NCBI GenBank assembly: GCA_043744215.1
Contig: JAYTVC010000006.1
Span: 1 to 32,177 of the forward strand
Source of the DNA: JBEEJL01 sp043744215
Lineage (GTDB): Bacteria > Pseudomonadota > Gammaproteobacteria > Burkholderiales > JBEEJL01
DNA: 32,177 bases
Direction of reading: 5' to 3'
Shown: positions 8,303 through 14,317 of the stretch, one piece after another
How positions within the stretch are numbered: position 1 is the first letter of the stretch
Layout of the letters: the number at the start of each line of letters is the position of its first letter
Translations under genes and position numbers: made by a program
Notes under the pieces: generated by a model
Seen by the model: only the letters and a program-made list of their open reading frames with translations
What the model was told of the DNA's origin: nothing
The model's database searches: none

Positions 8303-8312
8303 AATGGCATCT

Positions 8313-8394
8313 GTAGGTCAGGTTGTCGATAGACTACCTGACACGGCAACAAAATTAAATAATGTCAGGTAGCGCCGAGCGCAACCTGACCTAC
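8313..8394. repeat. Nested palindromic (REP-like) element, copy 1
   Basis: The outer arms GTAGGTCAGGTTG (8313-8325) and CAACCTGACCTAC (8382-8394) are perfect inverted repeats of 13 bp. Inside them CTACCTGACA (8334-8343) and TGTCAGGTAG (8363-8372) form a second perfect 10-bp inverted repeat around an AT-rich loop. A second copy is at 10203-10281. It lies in the 197-bp divergent gap between the fdh operon and moaA. Confidence 0.85.
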
Positions 8395-8419
8395 GCAAAT
8401 CAGTTATAGTTTATGCATC

Positions 8420-9515
8420 ATGGCCAACACTATTCCCATCCTTGACCAACGCGCTCTCAAAAGCGTGAAACCCGCCGCGCCGCTGGCCGCGCTGCCCAAC
8501 GGCGAAGCGCACCTCATCACTGATTCGCGCGGCCGGCCCATCCGCGACTTGCGCATTTCCGTCACCGACCGCTGTAACTTCCGCTGCATTTATTGCATGC
8601 CGAAAGAAGTATTCGACAAAGACCACCAATATCTCGAACACAGCGCCCTGCTCACGTTTGAAGAAATCACCCGCCTCGCGCGGATTTTCCAAAGCCTCGG
8701 CATCGAAAAAAATCCGCCTCACCGGCGGCGAACCGATGATGCGCAAAAATCTTGAAAAACTCATCGAAATGCTGGCGAATATTCCCGGCATGGATTTAAC
8801 GTTGACCACCAATGCCTCATTGCTGAAAAAGAAAGCGCAGGCGCTCAAAGACGCGGGCCTGAAGCGCGTGACGGTGAGCCTCGACTCCCTCGACGATAAA
8901 ATTTTTAAAGCCATGAACGATGTCGATTTCCCCGTCGCCAAAGTGCTCGAAGGCATCGACGAGGCAGCGCGTGTCGGCCTCGCGCCCATCAAAATCAACA
9001 TGGTGGTCAAGCGCGGCCTCAACGACCAAAGCATTGTCGATATGGCGCGCCACTTCAAAGGCAGCGGCCACATCGTGCGCTACATCGAATACATGGACGT
9101 GGGCCACACCAACGGCTGGCGCATGGACGACGTGGTGCCCAGCGCCGAAGTCGTGCGCATGATCAGCGAACACTTGCCACTCGAACCGTTTGAAGCCAAC
9201 TACACCGGCGAAGTCGCCGAGCGCTGGCGTTACAAAGATGGCAGCGGCGAAATCGGCGTGATTTCTTCTGTCACCCAGGCGTTTTGCAAAGACTGCTCAC
9301 GCGCACGGCTATCCACCGAAGGCCAGATCTACACCTGCCTGTTCGCCACCCAGGGCCACGATTTGCGCGGCCTGTTGCGCGGCGGCGCCAGCGACGACGA
9401 AATACGTGGCAGCATCGCCAACGTCTGGCGCGCGCGCACGGATAATTATTCGGAAATCAGAACGGCGGAGACGGTGAAATTGCAGAAGGTTGAGATGTCG
9501 TATATCGGCGGCTAG
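8420..9515 (+). CDS. moaA: GTP 3',8-cyclase MoaA, interrupted by an apparent one-base frameshift
   Basis: The radical-SAM enzyme of the first step of molybdopterin synthesis. The 5' part (8420 to about 8712) encodes the CNFRCIYC radical-SAM motif; the rest continues one frame over with IRLTGGEPMMRKNL, the second cluster's FCKDCSRARLSTEGQIYTC and the C-terminal Gly-Gly needed for activity. The break is at seven As (8706-8712): with six As the reading is IEKIRLTGGE and the protein is 364 residues, a normal length. As written, the first frame stops at 8755 after 111 residues. Because everything else is conserved, a homopolymer sequencing error or a very recent mutation is more likely than an old pseudogene; polymerase slippage is a third option. 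The start has only a weak ribosome site. Confidence 0.88.
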
Positions 9516-9517
9516 TC

Positions 9518-10180
9518 ATGAACACCGCCCTGCTCATCCGCTACCTCAACGAACTCGCGCAAAATAACAACCGCCCCTGGTTCGCCCACAACAAGCCGAC
9601 TTATGACATTGTGCTGGAGCAGTTTGCCGCTTTGGTTTCGGAAACTATTCCATTGGTAACGAAGTTCGATCCGCAACTGGGTCCAGTAGAAGCGAAAAAA
9701 GCTGTGTTCCGCATTTATCGCGATGTGCGTTTCGCCAAGGACAAGTCGCCGTACAAAACCCATTTCAGCGCGCTGATTGGCGATAGAAAACGGCAAGATG
9801 CCGCACCGTGGTATTACTTTCAGATCGACCATAAAGGTACGTTGATGCTCGGCGGCGGTTTATATCAACCGGACAAAGACGCGATCAAAAAAATCCGCGA
9901 TCATATGGTTGAGCATCCACGGTCGCTCGATAAACTGTTGCGCAACAAAAAATTTATGGCGACTTACGGCGGCCTTGCCGACGAGGACAAAATGGTGCGC
10001 CCGCCGAAAACTTACGATGCTGGCCATCGCCATATCGAGGCGATCAAAAACCGGCATTTCATTGGCATCACGGAAATCAATTTGAAAAAACACAAAACGG
10101 ATAATCTTGCCAAAGATATCGCGGGCATGTTCCGGGATGTGCATCCGCTGGTGGTGTGGTTGCGCGAGGCGTTGGCCTGA
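9518..10180 (+). CDS. DUF2461 domain protein (TIGR02453 family)
   Basis: A 220-residue soluble protein beginning two bases after the moaA stop, so almost certainly co-transcribed with it. Family marks are the N-terminal LNELAQNNNRPWFAHNKPTY, the FRIYRDVRFAKDKSPYKTHF segment and the GTLMLGGGLYQPD core, all typical of DUF2461. The biochemical role of this widespread family is unknown, and nothing in the sequence (no metal cluster, no nucleotide-binding loop) ties it to molybdenum metabolism. It is followed by the second nested palindrome. Confidence 0.88.
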   Translation: MNTALLIRYLNELAQNNNRPWFAHNKPTYDIVLEQFAALVSETIPLVTKFDPQLGPVEAKKAVFRIYRDVRFAKDKSPYKTHFSALIGDRKRQDAAPWYYFQIDHKGTLMLGGGLYQPDKDAIKKIRDHMVEHPRSLDKLLRNKKFMATYGGLADEDKMVRPPKTYDAGHRHIEAIKNRHFIGITEINLKKHKTDNLAKDIAGMFRDVHPLVVWLREALA

Positions 10181-10202
10181 TATGCGCAGCGCCCAAACCT
10201 AC

Positions 10203-10281
10203 GTAGCTCAGGTTGCGGTAGGCCACCTGACATTCTTCATGTATTGAAACGTCAGGTAGCGCGGCGCGCAACCTGACCTAC
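10203..10281. repeat. Nested palindromic (REP-like) element, copy 2
   Basis: The outer arms GTAGCTCAGGTTGCG (10203-10217) and CGCAACCTGACCTAC (10267-10281) are complementary with one mismatch. The inner arms at 10222-10231 and 10251-10260 pair with one mismatch. It has the same architecture and core words as copy 1 (8313-8394) with a different loop. It occupies most of the 129-bp gap between the DUF2461 gene and fdhD. Confidence 0.85.
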
Positions 10282-10309
10282 AGACTTTCATCCTTCATCC
10301 ATCAAAAAC

Positions 10310-11110
10310 ATGCGCCCCCAGTTAAGCCAAGCCGCCCGCCCGCTCACATTTACCGTCAATGCGACCAATGAACACGGTGTGAGCGAAGCGACGCCCATCG
10401 CGGGCGAACATCCACTCACCATTTATATTGATAAGCGCGAGATCGTGACGCTGATGACGCTCGGCGCGACACCCGAATTATTGACGCTCGGTTATTTGCG
10501 CAATCAGCGGCTGGTAAAAAATATTGATGACATCATAAGCGTGCAAGTCGATTGGGAATGCGATTCCGTCGCAGTCGTTACGCGCAACGGCATTGCCGAT
10601 CTTGACGGCCGTATGGAGAAGCGCACCGTCACCACGGGCTGCGGCCAGGGGACGGTTTTCGGCGCGGTAATGGATGAAATCGAATCCATAAAAATTGATA
10701 ATAATCAAATACTTACGCAAGATACGCTGTATGCGCTGTTGAACAACGTGCGCGTGCACGACACGGTATATAAATCCGCCGGCGCGGTGCACGGCTGCGC
10801 GTTGGCGCGCGGCGGCGAGATACTCACCTTCGTTGAAGACGTGGGCCGTCACAACGCCGTTGATGCGATTGCCGGTTGGATGTGGCTGGAAAATATTTCC
10901 GGCCACGACAAGATTTTTTATACCACCGGTCGACTCACAAGCGAAATGGTGATTAAAGCGGCGCAAATGGGCATTCCATTTTTAGTGTCACGCTCCGGCC
11001 TCACGAAAATGGGTTACGAAATCGCGCAAAAAATCGGCATCACCATGATAGGCCGCGCGGTGAATAAACATTATTTGTTGTTTACGGGTGCTGAGAGGTT
11101 TAAGGCTTAG
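10310..11110 (+). CDS. fdhD: Formate dehydrogenase accessory sulfurtransferase FdhD
   Basis: FdhD (266 residues) transfers sulfur from a cysteine desulfurase to the molybdenum cofactor so that formate dehydrogenase becomes active. The family motifs are plain: GEHPLTIYIDKRE near the N-terminus, LGYLRNQRLV, the active-site loop TVTTGCGQG (Cys111), SAGAVHGCALARGGEIL, then FVEDVGRHNAVDAIAGW and YTTGRLTSEMVIKA. The loop has a single cysteine where E. coli FdhD has CGVC; single-Cys loops are, as I recall, found in other FdhD proteins. The client is presumably the FdhA encoded 6 kb away on the other strand. The gene is followed directly by the repeat array. Confidence 0.95.
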   Translation: MRPQLSQAARPLTFTVNATNEHGVSEATPIAGEHPLTIYIDKREIVTLMTLGATPELLTLGYLRNQRLVKNIDDIISVQVDWECDSVAVVTRNGIADLDGRMEKRTVTTGCGQGTVFGAVMDEIESIKIDNNQILTQDTLYALLNNVRVHDTVYKSAGAVHGCALARGGEILTFVEDVGRHNAVDAIAGWMWLENISGHDKIFYTTGRLTSEMVIKAAQMGIPFLVSRSGLTKMGYEIAQKIGITMIGRAVNKHYLLFTGAERFKA

Positions 11111-11135
11111 CTATCTTTATGGGCGAGAATCAAAA

Positions 11136-11283
11136 GCAGATTCTTCGCTAGCGCTCAGAATGACAGCATCTATTTTTAAGGACGAAAAAAAAGCAGATTC
11201 TTCGCTATCGCCCAGAATGACAGCATCTATTACTTTAAGGACGAAAAACAAAAGCAGATTCTTCGCTATCGCTCAGAATGACA
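11136..11283 (+). repeat. GIY-YIG-associated hairpin repeats R1-R3 (tandem)
   Basis: Three direct copies of a 30-bp unit at 11136-11165, 11193-11222 and 11254-11283, with periods of 57 and 61 bp. Each starts GCAG, then ATTCT, a 12-base centre, AGAAT, GACA. ATTCT and AGAAT pair, and an inner GC/GC pair closes a short loop. The spacers are also repeated (GCATCTATT..TTAAGGACGAAAA). This fills the 263-bp gap after fdhD together with R4. Confidence 0.85.
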
Positions 11284-11307
11284 GGCTATTTTATTTGCCC
11301 CCATCGT

Positions 11308-11382
11308 TGTCATCCTGAACGATAGTGAAGGATCTGCTGTTGCTTTTAACGTCGAGACAGAATCAAATCCAAAATGAAACAA
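11308..11382. repeat. Inverted repeat R4 plus leader of the GIY-YIG gene (copy 1)
   Basis: R4 (11308-11337) is the same unit on the minus strand, facing R3 across a 24-base loop. It continues into a leader (GCTTTTAACG, GACAGAATC) that ends at ATGAAAC, the start of the nuclease gene at 11374. The whole segment is duplicated at 11829-11901 without the gene. Confidence 0.8.
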
Positions 11383-11700
11383 TACGCTGTCTATATCATG
11401 GCAAGCAAATCCAGGGCGCTCTACACCGGCGTCACCAGCAATTTGGAGCAGCGGGTTTATCAACACAAAAATAAACTCATCGCCGGGTTTACCTCGAAAT
11501 ATAATATCGATCGCCTGGTGTATTTTGATCTAACTTCAGACATCCTTTCTGCCATTGAAAAAGAAAAACAAATCAAAGGATGGAAACGGGAGAAGAAAAT
11601 AGCTTTGATTGAAATCGGTAACCCAACATGGCAAGACTTGAGTGAAACATGGAACTTAAAAGCAGAGTCTCCCCTTTTGAAAAACGTTGGATCAGAATGA
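11374..11700 (+). CDS. Small GIY-YIG family nuclease inside a repeat array
   Basis: A 108-residue single-domain GIY-YIG protein. Visible motifs are VYI (residues 6-8) for GIY, YTG (17-19) for YIG, then NLEQR with Arg27, His31, and the acidic IEKEKQIKGW segment (61-70) with the likely metal-binding Glu. The domain ends near residue 93; the last 15 residues (KAESPLLKN and on) are encoded by a degenerate copy of the surrounding repeat, and the stop codon lies in its CAGAATGACA end. There is no Shine-Dalgarno of note. Free-standing proteins like this (YhbQ/UPF0213 relatives) have no settled role. The gene separates fdhD from mobA and is flanked on both sides by hairpin repeats, which suggests that it came in with them. 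Confidence 0.88.
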   Translation: MKQYAVYIMASKSRALYTGVTSNLEQRVYQHKNKLIAGFTSKYNIDRLVYFDLTSDILSAIEKEKQIKGWKREKKIALIEIGNPTWQDLSETWNLKAESPLLKNVGSE

Positions 11701-11714
11701 CAAAAAAGCGAACT

Positions 11715-11802
11715 GCAGATCCTTCGCTGGGCTCAGGATGACAGCAGATTGTTTTAATAACGAAAAGCAAAAGCAGATCCTTCTCTATCGTTCAGGATGA
11801 CA
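11715..11802 (+). repeat. Hairpin repeats R5-R6
   Basis: Copies at 11715-11743 and 11773-11802 of the same unit, here with ATCCT/AGGAT arms in place of ATTCT/AGAAT: both partners changed and pairing is kept. The spacer again holds a TTTTAATAACGAAAAGCAAAA stretch like that before R2 and R3. R6 faces R7 across a 26-base loop, their arms differing at one position. Confidence 0.85.
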
Positions 11803-11828
11803 CACGATTTTCGTTTTCCCCACATCGC

Positions 11829-11901
11829 TGTCATCCTGAACGATAGTGAAGGATCTGCTGTGGCTTTTAACGTTGGGACAGAATCGGCCTAAATGAAACC
11901 A
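11829..11901. repeat. Inverted repeat R7 plus leader copy 2, without a gene
   Basis: R7 (11829-11858) is identical to R4 and is followed by the same leader words (GCTTTTAACG, GACAGAATC) and by AAATGAAAC at 11892-11900. Here the reading frame stops after five codons and the sequence runs into the spacer of R8. It looks like the front end of the GIY-YIG unit with its gene missing. Confidence 0.75.
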
Positions 11902-11935
11902 AAGGCCTAGTTATTTTAAGTACGAAAAGCTAATA

Positions 11936-12024
11936 GCAGATCCTTCGCTATCGCTCAGGATGACGGTGGATATTTTTAGGGAAGAAAAGCAAATGCACAT
12001 GCTTCGCCAAGGCTCAGGATGACA
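11936..12024 (+). repeat. Hairpin repeats R8-R9
   Basis: Copies at 11936-11965 and 11995-12024. R8 is close to the consensus (ATCCT/AGGAT). R9 is more diverged (ATGCT/AGGAT) but has an extended inner stem GCC/GGC. R9 ends five bases before the mobA start codon, so mobA transcripts begin in or cross the array. R5-R9 occupy the 329-bp gap between the nuclease gene and mobA. Confidence 0.8.
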
Positions 12025-12029
12025 AAGAA

Positions 12030-12599
12030 ATGAAAATCACCGGCATCATTCTCGCAGGCGGACAAGGCCGCCGCATGGGTAGCGCAGATAAAGGCCTGAC
12101 ACCGTTTCGCGGCAAGCCGATGATTGCGCATGTGATCGAACGCTTTGTGCCGCAGGTAGATGAGTTGATCATCAACGCCAATCGCAGCCTCGATGATTAC
12201 GCAAGATTCGGCTATCGCGTGGTGGAAGATGAAGTTGGCGGCTTCGCCGGCCCGCTCGCAGGGCTTGAGCGAGGACTCGCGTTGGCGCAGCATGAGTGGG
12301 TGGCGACCGCGCCGTGCGATTCGCCGTTTTTGCCGCTGGATTTAATCGCGCGTTTGCGTGAGGCGGCAGAAAAAAACCAGGCGCAACTCGCTGTGGCTAA
12401 AACGTTTGACCAGGCGCATCCGGTTTTCTGTTTATGTCGCCGCGATGTGCATGAGCATTTGAAAAATTTTCTGCAAAACGGCGGGCGCAAAATTGACGCA
12501 TGGTATAAAACCTTAAGCATCGTCGAAGTCAGCTTTGACGACGAAGAGGAAGCGTTTAACAATTTCAACACGCGAGAAGAAATGGACGAATGGCAATGA
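12030..12599 (+). CDS. mobA: Molybdenum cofactor guanylyltransferase MobA
   Basis: MobA (189 residues) joins GMP to molybdopterin to make the MGD form of the cofactor carried by formate dehydrogenase. The N-terminal LAGGQGRRMGSADKGL is the family's nucleotide-binding signature, followed by the FRGKPMIAHVIERF segment, the DEVGGFAGPLAGLERGLALA region and TAPCDSPFLP containing the metal-binding Asp. Length is normal. Hairpin repeat R9 ends five bases before the ATG and there is no clear Shine-Dalgarno between them, so translation initiation may be affected by the repeat. The 3' end overlaps gloA by four bases (ATGA). Confidence 0.95.
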   Translation: MKITGIILAGGQGRRMGSADKGLTPFRGKPMIAHVIERFVPQVDELIINANRSLDDYARFGYRVVEDEVGGFAGPLAGLERGLALAQHEWVATAPCDSPFLPLDLIARLREAAEKNQAQLAVAKTFDQAHPVFCLCRRDVHEHLKNFLQNGGRKIDAWYKTLSIVEVSFDDEEEAFNNFNTREEMDEWQ

Positions 12600-13015
12600 A
12601 ATATTTACACACCATGGTGCGCGTCACCGATCTGGAAACCTCGCTGAAGTTTTACCGCGATGCATTGGGGCTGGAAGTGTTGAGCGTGCGCGAAGTTCCC
12701 GCTGGAAAGTTCACGCTGGCATTTCTTGCCGCGCCGGGCGACACGACTGCGCAAGTCGAGCTGACGTACAATTGGGAGCCGGAGAATTACACTGGCGGAC
12801 GCAATTTCGGCCATCTGGCTTATGCGGTGGACAACATTTACGCTACCTGTGAAAAATTGCAGCAACACGGCGTGACCATATTGCGTCCACCACGCGACGG
12901 ACGCATGGCGTTTGTGCGCTCACCGGATAATATTTCTATTGAATTATTACAAAAAAATAGTGCTCTGCCGCCGCAGGAGCCGTGGTTGTCGATGCCCAAT
13001 AGCGGCATTTGGTAA
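12596..13015 (+). CDS. gloA: Lactoylglutathione lyase (glyoxalase I)
   Basis: Glyoxalase I converts the methylglyoxal-glutathione hemithioacetal to S-lactoylglutathione; GloB, encoded at the right end of the window, completes the pathway. The 139-residue protein begins MKYLHTMVRVTDL, matching E. coli GloA, which favours the ATG at 12596 over one two codons upstream. The metal ligands align as His5, Glu55, His73 and Glu116, in VELTYNW, GHLAYAVDN and ISIELLQK contexts, the arrangement of Ni/Co-type enzymes. It overlaps mobA by four bases, so it is translated within the molybdenum-cofactor operon; no functional link between the two is obvious. Confidence 0.94.
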   Translation: MKYLHTMVRVTDLETSLKFYRDALGLEVLSVREVPAGKFTLAFLAAPGDTTAQVELTYNWEPENYTGGRNFGHLAYAVDNIYATCEKLQQHGVTILRPPRDGRMAFVRSPDNISIELLQKNSALPPQEPWLSMPNSGIW

Positions 13016-13021
13016 ACAATG

Positions 13022-13049
13022 TAACTAATTGATTTAATTGAATAAATTA
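13022..13049 (+). repeat. 28-bp AT-rich junction motif, copy B
   Basis: Begins TAACTAATTGATTTAATTGA, six bases after the gloA stop, and its last base is the A of the moeA start codon. It differs from copy A at two positions and from copy C at three. It takes the place where a Shine-Dalgarno for moeA would be expected. Confidence 0.6.
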
Positions 13050-14317
13050 TGAATAAAAAAACCCTCACCGAAGCCAGTTGCGCTGACGATTTCGATCCCA
13101 ACTCGATGCCGGTTACCAAAGCGCGCGAATTGATTCGCGCCTATCTCACACCTATAACAGGTGTGTTGCGAGTGCCGATACGCTCGTCGCTCAACCGCGT
13201 ACTGGCGCAAGATATTATTTCGCCGGTGAATGTTCCCGCGCATCGCAACTCGGCGATGGATGGCTATGCCGTGCGCTTCGCCGATTTAAAAACCGATGGC
13301 GATACGGGCTTGACGATGATCGGTACGTCGTATGCAGGCACACAATTCGCGGGCGTGATGCAGCCGGGCGAATGTGTGCGCATCATGACCGGCGGCACCG
13401 TGCCCGAGGGCGCGGATTCAGTTGTAATGCAGGAACGCGTGAAAGCCGAGGGCAAAAATATTTTGATTTTGGCAGGCGTAAAACAAGGGCAGAACGTGCG
13501 CTACCCCGGCGAAGATTTGAAGCTGGGCGAAGCTGCGCTGAAAAAAGGCGCGCTGGTGCGCGCGGCGGAATTAGGCTTGATCGCGTCGCTCGGCTTTGCC
13601 GAAGTGCCGGTGTATCGCCCGCTGCGTGTTGCGTTTTTCTCCACTGGCGATGAATTAAAATCGGTCGGCGCGCAGCTTGGCGACGGCGAAATTTACGACA
13701 GCAATCGTTACACTATTTTCGGCATGCTCACGCGCATGGGCTGCGAAGTGCTCGACATGGGCGTGGTGCGCGACGATCCGGCACTGCTCGAAGCGGCGTT
13801 TGTCGAAGCGTCGAAAAACGCCGACGTGGTGATCACCAGCGGCGGCGTATCGGTGGGCGAAGCCGATTACACCAAAATTATTTTGACCAAACTCGGCGAA
13901 GTCGTGTTCTGGAAAATTGCCATGAAGCCCGGCCGACCACTGGCCTACGGCAAAGTCGGCGGCGCGCATTTTTTTGGCTTGCCCGGCAATCCGGTGTCGG
14001 TGATGGTGACGTTTTATCAATTCGTGCGCGATGCGCTGCAAGTGTTGATGGGGCGCGAAAATGTTTTGCCGGTTCCCGTATTAAAAGCGACTTGCACCAG
14101 CGCGATTAAAAAAGCGCCGGGGCGCACCGAATTCCAGCGCGGCATTCTCACGCAAAATGAAAACGGCGCATGGCAAGTGCGCGTCACCGGCGATCAGGGC
14201 TCGGGCATTTTGCGCTCGATGAGCGACGCCAATTGTTTTATCATCCTTGACGACAAAACCGGCAACATCGCGCCGGGGGCAGAAGTCGAGGTGCAGGTAA
14301 TGGAGGGCGTGGTCTGA
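13049..14317 (+). CDS. moeA: Molybdopterin molybdotransferase MoeA
   Basis: MoeA (422 residues) inserts molybdate into adenylylated molybdopterin. Recognisable motifs are NSAMDGYAVRFADL near residue 70, MTGGTVPEGADSVVMQE, the STGDEL loop, SGGVSVGEADY, the KPGRPLAYGKV segment and the FGLPGNPVSVMVTF motif, all in family order, with a C-terminal domain IV. Length is normal for the family. The start ATG has no Shine-Dalgarno; instead it is abutted by the 28-bp motif. It is downstream of mobA and gloA and overlaps the next gene by one base (TGATG). Confidence 0.95.
   Translation: MNKKTLTEASCADDFDPNSMPVTKARELIRAYLTPITGVLRVPIRSSLNRVLAQDIISPVNVPAHRNSAMDGYAVRFADLKTDGDTGLTMIGTSYAGTQFAGVMQPGECVRIMTGGTVPEGADSVVMQERVKAEGKNILILAGVKQGQNVRYPGEDLKLGEAALKKGALVRAAELGLIASLGFAEVPVYRPLRVAFFSTGDELKSVGAQLGDGEIYDSNRYTIFGMLTRMGCEVLDMGVVRDDPALLEAAFVEASKNADVVITSGGVSVGEADYTKIILTKLGEVVFWKIAMKPGRPLAYGKVGGAHFFGLPGNPVSVMVTFYQFVRDALQVLMGRENVLPVPVLKATCTSAIKKAPGRTEFQRGILTQNENGAWQVRVTGDQGSGILRSMSDANCFIILDDKTGNIAPGAEVEVQVMEGVV

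Noticed and set aside
8411..9073. 220-codon minus-strand frame opposite moaA
   Set aside because: Antisense to the highly conserved radical-SAM sequence; no recognisable domain.
10703..10715. Further copies of the 28-bp motif inside fdhD (10703-10715) and DUF1841 (22942-22954)
   Set aside because: Only about 13 bases match, and the encoded residues (NNQILT, NNQALT) fit their protein families without insertion, so chance similarity is more likely.
11088..11770. Short open frames in the repeat array (for example 11088-11318 plus, 11266-11466 and 11573-11770 minus)
   Set aside because: Their peptides are translations of the repeats themselves (SSLALRMTAS, SFRMT, CHPEPSEGS types) with no domain or ribosome site; such frames are often misannotated.
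11136..12024. CRISPR array
   Set aside because: The intervals between repeats are themselves repeated, two units are inverted, repeats diverge and no cas gene is present.
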